Source: Martelella mediterranea (GTDB lineage: Bacteria; Pseudomonadota; Alphaproteobacteria; Rhizobiales; Rhizobiaceae). From it: a stretch of 64,000 nucleotides of DNA. Position 1 is the stretch's first letter. Every line of letters starts with the position of its first letter. The stretch lies in NCBI RefSeq assembly GCF_004342225.1, contig NZ_SMAR01000007.1, forward strand, positions 93,603-157,602, in the 5' to 3' direction. The position numbers were made by a program, and so were the translations under genes. Of the stretch, positions 37,359 to 44,927 are shown piece after piece. The notes under the pieces were generated by a model. It did not search any database, was not told where the DNA came from, and saw nothing but the letters and a program-made list of their open reading frames with translations.

Positions 37359-37786
37359 GATGCGCTCCCTGGAACAGTGAGGCTGCGGGCCTCGGAAATC
37401 GAATAATCGCCAAGGTGGCCACGCGGATAGAAGATGCCGTTGAGCTGGAAGGCAAAGCGACCGGCGCGGCCGTATTCGGTCATGGCGATGGATTGCAGCG
37501 AAAAGCCCGGCTCGCCGGTATCGGGATCGTTGATCGCCTCGGCGATGGCGGAAAAGGTTTTGAAGATGGTGACGGCACCCGCATTGGCGTCCTGAAGTTC
37601 TGGCACGACCGAACCGATATGGCGGCGCGCCGGGCGGCTGGCATAGCGCGTGGAAATGCATTTGCCGATCGACTGGACGCAATGGTCCCAGCCGGTCAGC
37701 ACCTTTCCCGTCTCTGCATCAAGCCCCGCACGCATGGCGTCAATCTCCGGTGTTATCTGGACTGATCGGACGGGTCTGCCATCCAA
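37355..37786 (-). CDS. baseplate protein W (gp25/IraD-like)
   Basis: A 143-residue member of the gp25-like lysozyme-fold baseplate family: TGWDHCVQSIGKCISTRYASRPARRHIGSVVPELQ is the family core, normally followed by a wedge-contact strand. It precedes J as in P2 and Mu (gp46). The start at 37786 overlaps the end of the 64-residue gene; a later start is possible. Confidence 0.82.
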   Translation of the reverse strand: MDGRPVRSVQITPEIDAMRAGLDAETGKVLTGWDHCVQSIGKCISTRYASRPARRHIGSVVPELQDANAGAVTIFKTFSAIAEAINDPDTGEPGFSLQSIAMTEYGRAGRFAFQLNGIFYPRGHLGDYSISEARSLTVPGSAS

Positions 37787-37947
37787 TCGCGCATGTCGTC
37801 AGGCGTTCCCCAGCCATCCGGGAACTGAGCATATTTGCGGTTCGATCCGCGATTGCTGTTGATCTGCTCTCGCTCACCATCACTGTACTGGATGCAGATC
37901 GGTTGCTCCTTTGCGTCAAACCACTTGTCTCCTACTTTCACGCGCAT
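37753..37947 (-). CDS. small phage protein, 64 aa
   Basis: A 64-residue unrecognised protein (MRVKVGDKWFDAKEQPICIQYSDGEREQINS...WGTPDDMRDWMADPS). GGAG lies 9 bases before the chosen ATG at 37947. Its last 34 bases overlap W in another frame. Similar short proteins occur between V and W in some related phages; the role is unknown. Confidence 0.55.
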   Translation of the reverse strand: MRVKVGDKWFDAKEQPICIQYSDGEREQINSNRGSNRKYAQFPDGWGTPDDMRDWMADPSDQSR

Positions 37948-37951
37948 GGTT

Positions 37952-38134
37952 TCAGTCTCCGGACTTCTCTGTCTTCGGCTTTGCGGTTTTAGCTGCGGGC
38001 AACGCAATCTCACCGGCGATCAGCGGGTAGCGCGCCTGTTCTTCCGTCAGCGTGATCGGCTTGCCGCTGCCGGGCGACCGGCGACCGGCCACCCATGCGC
38101 CTGCTTTTTCGGTGACGTTGAATGTCTTTTTCAT
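37952..38134 (-). CDS. small phage protein, 60 aa
   Basis: A 60-residue basic protein (MKKTFNVTEKAGAWVAGRRSPGSGKPITLTEEQARYPLIAGEI, then a Lys/Ala-rich tail). AGAGGA precedes the ATG. It is wedged between baseplate genes V and W. No family is recognised. Confidence 0.55.
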   Translation of the reverse strand: MKKTFNVTEKAGAWVAGRRSPGSGKPITLTEEQARYPLIAGEIALPAAKTAKPKTEKSGD

Positions 38135-38147
38135 CTGTTTCCTCTTT

Positions 38148-38690
38148 CTAAACGGGTTCGTCGGTGTTGCTGCCGCCAGGCTTCACGCCACCATGCTTGT
38201 GCGTGTCGCCGACATTCTTTTGGTTGTGGCGGAGATTGCCGGAGAGCAGATCAATGTCGCCACCGGAAAGACGCACGGATGCACCGCCGCCCGACAGAAC
38301 AACCTCACCATCACGCATGACGATTGAGCCGCCGCCATAAGCGATGACGAAATCCGAATTCTGCTCAGCCGGGTTCGGTGCGTCTTTCGTGTGGCTGTCA
38401 CGCACGGCGAGAGAGGCGGACCCGATCTCGCCATTCGGTGATAAAAGCCGCATCGGATCGCCGACCTTCACCGGCAAATTCGTGCCGGTCGCGCCTGCAG
38501 CATCCTGAAGCTGGACCCATGGTGACAGGAAAGGCTTGCCGGTGGCCTCATCGGCGGGGCCAAGTTCCAGGCGCACCCGGTTGCCGTCGATCGCGGCGAC
38601 CTTGCCCGACAGGATCATGGCGGCCTGGCGGCGGCTGATGTCCTCAATGCGCGAAGACAGGTTCATGATGGCGCGTGTCACATCATCCAT
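38148..38690 (-). CDS. baseplate spike protein V (gpV/Mu gp45-like)
   Basis: A 180-residue cell-puncturing spike: OB-like domain (SGKVAAIDGNRVRLELGP), then GDPMRLLSPNGEIGSASLAVRDSH, a short beta-helix (GGGSIVMRDGEVVLSGGGASVRLSGGDIDLLS) and a His-containing tip (GDTHKHGGVKPGGSNT). The H-x-H at the tip would bind iron or zinc, as in P2 V. The start at 38690 overlaps the previous gene's end with GAGGTG ahead of it. Confidence 0.87.
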   Translation of the reverse strand: MDDVTRAIMNLSSRIEDISRRQAAMILSGKVAAIDGNRVRLELGPADEATGKPFLSPWVQLQDAAGATGTNLPVKVGDPMRLLSPNGEIGSASLAVRDSHTKDAPNPAEQNSDFVIAYGGGSIVMRDGEVVLSGGGASVRLSGGDIDLLSGNLRHNQKNVGDTHKHGGVKPGGSNTDEPV

Positions 38691-39192
38691 CGGTCTGCAC
38701 CTCTTCGCCGTTGAGGTAAAACTCGGTGATGACATGGCCTTCATCATTGAAGATGCCTTCGCCGAGATGGCGCAGGGTTTGCGTCCATTCGACCGCAATG
38801 ATGGAGACCGAACGGTTTTTCAGGTCACCGGTGACAATCGGTGTGATCCGCACAGCCGATGGCCCGGAAAGCTTCAACAGTCCGAACATCTGCGCCGGTG
38901 ACAGATCGGTGAAGATCGCCTCTGCAATCGTCCAGGCGCTTTCTTCGTGGTCGCGACCTTCAGTGATGGCGAAGGCCGCGCATTTGAGGACCGCCGACTT
39001 GCGGTCAGACGCTTCCTGTTCGCTCTCGCTGGAAAGGACGGCCACGCGGACGGACGGCGCGCGGATCGAAAACCGGTCAAGCGCATCGATGTCGAAGCGG
39101 CCGAACTGGATTTCGCAGGAGCGCAAAGCCGGGAGCAGCGTCTTGATATGATCGCGCACGGCGTTCCGGAAGGTGTTAATGCGACCGCTCAT
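38683..39192 (-). CDS. Mu gp37-like protein (DUF1834)
   Basis: A 169-residue head-tail joining protein of the DUF1834 type (RDHIKTLLPALRSCEIQFGRFDIDALDRFSIRAPSVRVAVL). In Mu it follows gp36 and is needed for completing the neck. The ribosome site GAGG comes from the end of repeat copy C. It is the last Mu-like gene before the P2-like tail block. Confidence 0.78.
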   Translation of the reverse strand: MSGRINTFRNAVRDHIKTLLPALRSCEIQFGRFDIDALDRFSIRAPSVRVAVLSSESEQEASDRKSAVLKCAAFAITEGRDHEESAWTIAEAIFTDLSPAQMFGLLKLSGPSAVRITPIVTGDLKNRSVSIIAVEWTQTLRHLGEGIFNDEGHVITEFYLNGEEVQTDG

Positions 39193-39198
39193 GGTTCT

Positions 39199-39358
39199 GT
39201 CCTCGCGCTGTCATGGCTGCGCCATTTCGCTGCGGACGGCGCGCCAAACCTTTGGCGACGCGCAGTCGCGCTAAGAACCACGTAGCCCGAACGGGCGTCG
39301 GGCATCCTTGCCCGCCCCGTCCGGAGGTCAGGGCGAAGCCCGGTGCGGCCGTGAGGAC
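39199..39358. repeat. late-operon intergenic repeat, copy C (160 bp)
   Basis: Ends GTCCTCGC (39199) and GTGAGGAC (39351-39358) form an inverted pair with one mismatch. The first 44 bases are a diverged version of copies A and B; the middle shares CGCGCCAAAC and GGCGACGCGCAG with copy D. It fills the gap between the virion morphogenesis gene and gp37. Confidence 0.72.
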
Positions 39359-39367
39359 GAAACGACT

Positions 39368-39847
39368 TCATTGCAAGAGGCCTCCAAGCCAGTCTTCCGT
39401 GGTTTCGACGACTTCGCTGCGGTTATCGGCGGATAGGCCGAGATAAGGACGCGCAGGCATGGTGACGGATTTGACCATGCGGAACTGACCGCCGATCTTG
39501 AAGGCCAGCGCCTTGGCCGACTTTGGCTCAATCTTGCCGCCCTGCTGGTGGATGCGGGCATAAACCAGGGCGGACCCGACCTTGACCGAAGACGGCGATG
39601 CCTCATAGTCGATCGAACGATAGAGCGCACCTTCGGCGTAGAGCGTTGAGGTTTGCGCCGCGTTCTCTTTCCAGGCGGTTCCGTCCGGTGCTGTCTTTTC
39701 ATCGGCAATGCGGCGGCGGGTCTGCTCCTGGACGAGACGGCCAATGCCTTCCGACAGATCGTCAAGCGGTGCATTGAAGATGCCGTTAAGCCCGTTCAAA
39801 GCGGCTTCAAGGCCCTGATCGAAAACCTGAAGATCAATGCCAGCCAT
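39368..39847 (-). CDS. virion morphogenesis protein (Mu gpG/P2 gpS-like)
   Basis: A 159-residue neck/tail-completion protein: RRRIADEKTAPDGTAWKENAA, LYAEGALYRSIDYEAS and VYARIHQQGG...MPARPYLGLS are diagnostic for the family. It starts on an ATG overlapping the DUF1320 stop by one base (TGATG). It ends 10 bases before repeat copy C. Confidence 0.87.
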   Translation of the reverse strand: MAGIDLQVFDQGLEAALNGLNGIFNAPLDDLSEGIGRLVQEQTRRRIADEKTAPDGTAWKENAAQTSTLYAEGALYRSIDYEASPSSVKVGSALVYARIHQQGGKIEPKSAKALAFKIGGQFRMVKSVTMPARPYLGLSADNRSEVVETTEDWLGGLLQ

Positions 39848-40263
39848 CAGAACCTCCCGCGTTCGAACAGGCGCTCATGTCCGAAATAGGCAGCACCGCC
39901 GTCCGACGCGCCGTCGCCGGTTTCAATCACCGGCTCGTCCATGCCGAGCCCGGCCTTGCCGTCGGCAATGCGTTTCAAAAGTGCAATCGCATCTTCATAG
40001 CGTTCGCGGATGGTCTGGGTCAGGAATGTGTGACGGTTGGCCAGCGTATAGATCGCGATATTGATCGCTGGCAGTTTCAGGGCCGCCGGTGCATTTGCCA
40101 GCGGCAGGCGATAGCGGGCAGATAGATGCGTGTCGATTTCGGTCGACGCCATGTCGAGCGCATGGCCAACCGCTTCATCCGGGTCCACGCCCTCATCCAG
40201 CATGCCGGTGAGAAAATCCGGGCCGTAGATCGCGTCTATGTCTGTCCTGGTCGCGTAACGCAT
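39847..40263 (-). CDS. Mu gp36-like protein (DUF1320)
   Basis: A 138-residue head-completion (adaptor-type) protein. MRYATRTDIDAIYGPDFL, TEIDTHLSARYRLPL and AIYTLANRHTFLTQTIRERYEDAIALLKRIADG are clear DUF1320 features. The C-terminal part is Gly/Asp-rich. It follows the HHH-domain gene after 122 bases with no gene in between. Confidence 0.87.
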   Translation of the reverse strand: MRYATRTDIDAIYGPDFLTGMLDEGVDPDEAVGHALDMASTEIDTHLSARYRLPLANAPAALKLPAINIAIYTLANRHTFLTQTIRERYEDAIALLKRIADGKAGLGMDEPVIETGDGASDGGAAYFGHERLFERGRF

Positions 40264-40385
40264 GGTTTTCTCTCAGATTGTTTGCCGCTGTTTTGAAAGG
40301 GATGGGAGGTCGACCCCTTTCCGGGCTTCAGAGATTGCCCGACAAGGGGAAAGGCAATCTCTTCGCGGCGCTCCCGCGCGGTATT

Positions 40386-40787
40386 TCAGCTGATCGCTTT
40401 TAGCGTTTTCAGCTCCGCCAGATCCTCGGCGGAAATATCGACAGGCAAGTGCTCGCCAGGGCAAAAATACTGACGCCGGTAGCGCACGCGGATATGGCAG
40501 ACCGGGCCTTTGGCAGCCGTCTCCGGCTTGGTGTCCGGAACATCTGGGAGTGCCGGTTGCGTTGCTTGCTGCTGATCGCCAGCGCCTGCATCTTCGTTGC
40601 CGGGGTTCGCCGGTGTCGCGGCAGCGCTGGCGGCAGCAATCCATTTCTGCCAGTCTTCCGGCGCAATGCCTTCCGGGGCCTTTTGCGGATCGGCGGCGGC
40701 AAGGGTTGCCAGATCGGCAAACCCGGCCTCGGCCAGTTTCTTCGCCGTTGCCTGACCGATACCGGAAATTTTCGTCAGTTCTTCCAT
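40386..40787 (-). CDS. helix-hairpin-helix phage protein (Mu gp35-like)
   Basis: A 133-residue protein with an N-terminal helix-hairpin-helix (LTKISGIGQATAKKLAEAGFADLATLAAADP), an Ala/Pro/Gln linker, and a C-terminal VRYRRQYFCPGEHLPVDISAEDLAELKTLKAI segment. The same position next to the capsid gene holds gp35 in Mu. It may bind DNA or head proteins; the function is not established. Confidence 0.72.
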   Translation of the reverse strand: MEELTKISGIGQATAKKLAEAGFADLATLAAADPQKAPEGIAPEDWQKWIAAASAAATPANPGNEDAGAGDQQQATQPALPDVPDTKPETAAKGPVCHIRVRYRRQYFCPGEHLPVDISAEDLAELKTLKAIS

Positions 40788-40812
40788 GTCGAACGTCCTT
40801 ATTCGGTTTCGA

Positions 40813-41781
40813 TCAGATCGGGTTGCGGATCAGGTAGCCAAGCGACTTGGCGACCACGAGTTCGCGCACACGCTCGCCGACGCGGACGCGCTCGCCGCCT
40901 TCCAGCCCGATATCGGGATCTTCGATCGAGCCGGAAATGCGGGTGCCGAGTTCGGCGGTGAAACCCCATGTCATAATGCTGTCGACGGCGGCCTGCTTGG
41001 TGACATCGATGTAACGCAGTGAAATGGCATTGCCCCAGGCACGCTCAAGATTGACCTGCTGGCCCTTGCGCGCCGTGTTGATCCAGGCCTCGCCGATCAG
41101 AAGATTTTCCAGATTGATTTCGAAGAGATCCGCAAACTGCTGCTTGGTAATCGCTCCGTCTTCCGTCAGCCCGCCCTTGATCGCCTTGATCAGGCGTGGG
41201 TGCCGCTTGAGCTTGTCCCAGACCGATCGACCCATGGTGATCTGGTTCGGGCGATAAATCAGCGTGGACGAAAAACCTTCATCAATGACGCCATAGGGAT
41301 CGGAGTTTTCGAAATCGGAGAATTTGTCTGTCCCGACCAGAGCAACCTGCCGACCGGCATCATAGTTCGCCGGGTTCTGGACGATCGAGGCGGAGCGGAC
41401 TTCGCGATCATTGTCGAGCTGGTCGGTGATACCCTCGACGGCGGCCGCACGCGGATCGTAACGTGAGCGCTTCATCTGGCGCTGGCGGGCAGCCTCATCG
41501 ATATCGGACTGCGGGATCGGCGTGTCATAGCCATAATCCTTGACCGAGCTTTCCTCCTCTTCGGTGTTGAAGGTGAGCTGCGGAACGCGACCGAGACGGC
41601 TGACTTCGGCATCGCCGGTATTGAATGCCTGGTCGATGGGGAAAATGTTGTACTTGAAGGTTTCGCTGCCGACCGAAACGCCGGGCAGCGCCCGCGTGCC
41701 GATACGGGCCGAAGCCGGGTTGCGGTAAGCAATGGAGATGGCCGTCAGCGACGGATCAACGGGAAATGGGCGCTTTGCCAT
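40813..41781 (-). CDS. major capsid protein
   Basis: A 322-residue coat protein, not of the Mu gpT sequence type but of the type found in BcepMu-like phages: LTAISIAYRNPASARIGTRALPGVSVGSETFKYNIFPIDQAFN, DYGYDTPIPQSDIDEA, LDNDREVRSASIV and TMGRSVWDKLKRHP. It lies downstream of the decoration-like protein and the protease/scaffold gene. AAGGAAC precedes its ATG. An HK97-like fold is assumed. Confidence 0.85.
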   Translation of the reverse strand: MAKRPFPVDPSLTAISIAYRNPASARIGTRALPGVSVGSETFKYNIFPIDQAFNTGDAEVSRLGRVPQLTFNTEEEESSVKDYGYDTPIPQSDIDEAARQRQMKRSRYDPRAAAVEGITDQLDNDREVRSASIVQNPANYDAGRQVALVGTDKFSDFENSDPYGVIDEGFSSTLIYRPNQITMGRSVWDKLKRHPRLIKAIKGGLTEDGAITKQQFADLFEINLENLLIGEAWINTARKGQQVNLERAWGNAISLRYIDVTKQAAVDSIMTWGFTAELGTRISGSIEDPDIGLEGGERVRVGERVRELVVAKSLGYLIRNPI

Positions 41782-41814
41782 GGTCAGTGTTCCTTATGGA
41801 AAAAGGCGTGGCGA

Positions 41815-42195
41815 TCAGGCCGACGGGTTGGAAAGGAAGCCGGGGGCGGCGAGATAAGGGATGACGTCTTCCGCCTCGCCATCGCTTTCGGCCGTGCCGA
41901 TAATGGCGACGGTCTCACCGGCAGCGGGTGCGGCCTTGACGGCCTTGCTGTTGGCATCTGCCGTCAGTGGATCGCCGTTCTCGACCGTGCCGCCGAGCCG
42001 GACCTCGGACATGCCAGCCTTGACGATATCGGCCATGCCACCGTCTTCCGAACCAAGCTCGCCGACAGCGCCGATCAGCTTGTCGGTCGGCGCTGTTGCC
42101 GGTTCGGCAGAGCGATGATCGGCTCCGTGGCGGGCAATCAGATAAGCGGCGATGCCGCTGACGGTGCGATAGCTGAGTGTAAGCAGCGGGATCAT
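41815..42195 (-). CDS. DUF2190-like capsid decoration protein
   Basis: A 126-residue protein whose VRLGGTVENGDPLTADANSKAVKAAPAAGETVAIIGTAESDGEAEDVIPYL is a small beta-barrel pattern shared by DUF2190 and capsid-cement proteins. It is placed directly before the major capsid gene, as usual. Its ATG overlaps the protease stop by 4 bases (ATGA). Confidence 0.7.
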   Translation of the reverse strand: MIPLLTLSYRTVSGIAAYLIARHGADHRSAEPATAPTDKLIGAVGELGSEDGGMADIVKAGMSEVRLGGTVENGDPLTADANSKAVKAAPAAGETVAIIGTAESDGEAEDVIPYLAAPGFLSNPSA

Positions 42196-43247
42196 TCGCC
42201 CTTCTCCTTCAGTTCCTCAATGGCTTCGCTGGTGGAAATGACGCGGCCGAGCTTGGCCTGCGCGTCCTTGTAGGCCGTGGCACGGGCGGCCAGCTCCTGC
42301 GGGTTATCCGTCGGCAGCCTGCCGGTTTCAGCTGGCAGGTCGCCAAGCTCGGATTGCGCACCGATGATGGCCGGAAGCGTGGCAGCCAGTTCGCGGAACT
42401 GCTCAAGACCGCCTTCGGCCTCGCACATCTTCTTGTAGTGCTCGCGCGACGCCGGTGCGATCTTGCGGTCTTTCACAGCCTGATCGAGCGCAGACGCGAT
42501 TTCCCGGTCGCGGTCCTTCGTCGCCATGGCATCGAGCCGCTCGGTGAGTGTTTTGATTTCGGCTGATGCTTCATCCTTCGCCGCAAGAACGCGGGTCTTC
42601 TCATCGCCAAGCGCGGTGATGGCGTCGGGCGCATCAGTGAGGTTTTCAACCTCCAGCGCAGACAACACGGCGGCCGTCTCGGTGTTGCGGGTTTCGATGG
42701 CAGCAAGAATGGTTGCCGCATCGGCGTCTTCATCAAGGCCGAGCGCCTTGGCGATGGCTTTCAGGTCCATTGCATTTTCCTCAGTTTCGGTTTCAGCACG
42801 CGCAAGCGCAGGCATGACAAAGGCGGGTCGGTTCACCAGTCCAGCGCCCGCCACGGAGAGAACATTCTTTTGTTTGTCGACGAGAAATTCGGGCGAGGTG
42901 AACCGGTATTCGCGCGCGGCAATCATGGCCGCCGCCTTGTCGGTCCATTCGGCTTTCGCCCAGAGCGCGCCGTCGCGCATTTCCATGGCTGTGATCCAGC
43001 CAGCCGCCGGGGCGATCTCACCTTCGGCGGCCTTGTGAGCCTGGCCGTGCTCATAATCGATAGCGAGCGGCCCCTGGTTCTTTTCAAAAGCGGCGATGAT
43101 CGCGTCCGGATCGTTGATCGTGAAGCGACGGCCGTCGCGTGCTTCAATCGCCGGGCCTTTGGGAAACAGCATGATCCAGTCCGGGGCCTTGCCGCCCGTC
43201 GCTGCAATCTCTGTTATTAAAAAATGGGTTGCGGTTCGTTTCGTCAT
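42192..43247 (-). CDS. Mu I-like prohead protease and scaffold
   Basis: A 351-residue fusion of protease (1-165: DWIMLFPKGPAIEARDGRRFTINDPDAIIAAF, DYEHGQAHK with the catalytic-type His, YRFTSPEFLVD, GAGLVNRPAF) and a helical, acidic scaffold (about 165-345). In Mu the equivalent gene I makes both protease and, from an internal start, scaffold Z. Met160 (MDLKAIAKALGLDED) is a plausible internal start. The CDS start at 43247 is chosen because homology begins there. A late-type palindrome lies 37 bases upstream. Confidence 0.85.
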   Translation of the reverse strand: MTKRTATHFLITEIAATGGKAPDWIMLFPKGPAIEARDGRRFTINDPDAIIAAFEKNQGPLAIDYEHGQAHKAAEGEIAPAAGWITAMEMRDGALWAKAEWTDKAAAMIAAREYRFTSPEFLVDKQKNVLSVAGAGLVNRPAFVMPALARAETETEENAMDLKAIAKALGLDEDADAATILAAIETRNTETAAVLSALEVENLTDAPDAITALGDEKTRVLAAKDEASAEIKTLTERLDAMATKDRDREIASALDQAVKDRKIAPASREHYKKMCEAEGGLEQFRELAATLPAIIGAQSELGDLPAETGRLPTDNPQELAARATAYKDAQAKLGRVISTSEAIEELKEKGE

Positions 43248-43283
43248 GGGCCAACCTTGGCTGGTCGGCGAAGCGCAAAAGAG

Positions 43284-43298
43284 CCTGACAGTGTCAGG
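43284..43298. promoter_or_regulatory. late-promoter palindrome, copy 2 (before protease/capsid block)
   Basis: CCTGACAGTGTCAGG, preceded by the same GCGCAAAAGAG as copy 3. It lies in a 324-base gap between the head-morphogenesis genes and the protease gene, exactly where Mu has its late promoter PI. Confidence 0.55.
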
Positions 43299-43307
43299 GT
43301 CTTTCTT

Positions 43308-43388
43308 GTCCTCACGGTCGCACGCCCTTCGGGCTGACCTGCGGACCACGCGCCAAACGATTGGCGACGCGCAGACGCGCTGAACAAG
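43308..43388. repeat. late-operon intergenic repeat, copy D
   Basis: Starts GTCCTCAC at 43308 and shares CGCGCCAAAC and GGCGACGCGCAG with copy C. The remainder of the gap (43389-43571) shows no gene; it is AT-richer and may hold promoter elements. Confidence 0.65.
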
Positions 43389-43571
43389 ATGACCCCGGCA
43401 AACTTTGCCAGACCAGACGCAAATGCACCCGCCCTTTCTCATTCAGGATCAATTTCAAAGCCGTTTCAAAGCCCGTCAGCGCTTGCTCGAGTGCTTTCGG
43501 CTATCGTTGACCGTCAAAGCGGCTTTCGGCGCTCTGTGGCCAATTGCAAAGACAAGCGTTAACGACTATAT

Positions 43572-43664
43572 TTATGACCAGACGGCGTGAGACATTTTCG
43601 TGCTACCTGGACGGCTTGCCGGATCAGCGAAGGGGTTCACGTCCTTCCACGCCGTCATTTTCAT
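43572..43664 (-). CDS. possible 30-aa microprotein after the F-like gene
   Basis: Its ATG overlaps the stop of the F-like gene (ATGA), the junction used by most genes of this phage. The product would be MKMTAWKDVNPFADP... ending HAVWS. Only the junction supports it; it may be chance. Confidence 0.3.
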   Translation of the reverse strand: MKMTAWKDVNPFADPASRPGSTKMSHAVWS

Positions 43665-44872
43665 TTCAGCAGCTTTCCGTCTTTTTCCGCCCGCCTCTTG
43701 ATGCGGTCGATCTCTTTGCGTGTCTTGCGGTGGAAGCTGGTCATCCACCATTCGGTTTCACCGGTTTCAGCGACAACGGCCTTCGCTGTCAGTCTCCATC
43801 CCTTGCCATTGGCTTCTCCCAGATAGGTGAAGCCTTTTTTCGAATGGAGCGGAATGGCCGCTTCCGGATTTGCGGCAACGGCCAGGGCCGAACGCATATC
43901 GTCAAGGGTCAATCCACGCTCTTTGTGTTCCTTGATCATGTGTTCCAGACTGTCGGATGACAGCCGCACAAAGGTCGGCTCCGCGCCGAGCGCCTGGGCG
44001 AGATCCTGCCTGACCGGCGCGACCGGCAGAAACATGCCTTTCTTCGGTTTCTCATACATCGACTTTAAAATTGGCGAGCCGACAATATCCTCAATCGCGG
44101 CCGTGCGCCGATTGGCCGGAAGAGCCGCGACGCGATCGGAAAGGAACGTCGAAACATTCTTCGCGCGGTTCTTGCCGGGGTTTTGCGCCCAACCGGGATC
44201 TATGCCGCGCGGCACTTTCTCGGTCTTGCCGGTGCGCTTGTTCTTCCAGTTCTCGAAAACAACGACCGGCTCTTCCTGATCTTCCGACCAGCCAAGTGCA
44301 ACCGCCTCGCGCCGCGAGATCTGCCGCACCGTGCATTCGCAGCCCCAACCGTTCGGCGGGTAGTGCGTTTCCCAAAAGGGATGATCGACCGGCAAAACGA
44401 TCCCGACAAAGCCCAGATGCTCGTCGCGCGGATCGCGGGCGATTGTGCGCTGGTAAAGGATGAAGGGCAGAAACGCCTTGTTGCGCTGGGTGCGTTCCCA
44501 TTCACCGGCCGCATAGGCCGTGCGCGTGTTCGCCCAATAGATGGTTTTGAGACGGCGCGGCGAGCCGAGCTGAACGATATCGGGAACACCGGTTTTGGGA
44601 TCGGTGGCAATGGCACGGCCCCACCAGCCTTTCTTCTGCAGCGTCGGCGTGAGGCTTTTGCGGAATTCCTCGAAGGGCACCTGATCCCGGACGGCTCGCG
44701 ACACCTCTTCACGGATATCGTCCAGGACATCAAAGCCAGCCGTCTTGGCAACGGTGAAGGTGAAGGCATGTTCGTCCGGTGCAATGTCGCGCCAGTCGAA
44801 AGTCGGCTCCGATCCTTTGGCCTCGAAGAAACGTGTAACTTCTTTGGGCGCGGTCTTGAACAGATCAGACAT
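43661..44872 (-). CDS. Mu F-like head morphogenesis protein fused to a nuclease-like C-terminal domain
   Basis: A 403-residue minor head protein. Residues 1-230 match Mu gpF/SPP1 gp7: LKTIYWANTRTAYAAGEWER, DHPFWETHYPPNGWGCECTVRQISRREA. After a linker, the last 110 residues (SLEHMIKEHKERGLTLDDMRSALAVAANPEAAIPL... GWRLTAKAVVAETGETEWWMTSFHRKT) resemble the PBECR-type (barnase/EndoU/colicin E5/RelE-like) RNase domains known at the ends of some phage head proteins. The function of that domain is inferred. The ribosome site comes from repeat copy E. Confidence 0.82.
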   Translation of the reverse strand: MSDLFKTAPKEVTRFFEAKGSEPTFDWRDIAPDEHAFTFTVAKTAGFDVLDDIREEVSRAVRDQVPFEEFRKSLTPTLQKKGWWGRAIATDPKTGVPDIVQLGSPRRLKTIYWANTRTAYAAGEWERTQRNKAFLPFILYQRTIARDPRDEHLGFVGIVLPVDHPFWETHYPPNGWGCECTVRQISRREAVALGWSEDQEEPVVVFENWKNKRTGKTEKVPRGIDPGWAQNPGKNRAKNVSTFLSDRVAALPANRRTAAIEDIVGSPILKSMYEKPKKGMFLPVAPVRQDLAQALGAEPTFVRLSSDSLEHMIKEHKERGLTLDDMRSALAVAANPEAAIPLHSKKGFTYLGEANGKGWRLTAKAVVAETGETEWWMTSFHRKTRKEIDRIKRRAEKDGKLLK

Positions 44873-44877
44873 GTTTT

Positions 44878-44927
44878 GTCCTCACACTGCCGCCGCGCGG
44901 TCGCGCTTGCGGCTTCGCCGGATTATT
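44878..44927. repeat. late-operon intergenic repeat, copy E (short)
   Basis: GTCCTCAC at 44878 followed by a shortened body ending GCGCTTGCGGCTTCGCCGG, as in copies A and B. On the minus strand its GTGAGGAC end is 7 bases before the F-like ATG. It slightly overlaps the portal stop codon region. Confidence 0.6.

Noticed and set aside
28961..44927. Late-operon repeats considered as CRISPR or att sites
   Set aside because: Copies are kilobases apart, differ in length and have no regular spacers or nearby cas or integrase genes.
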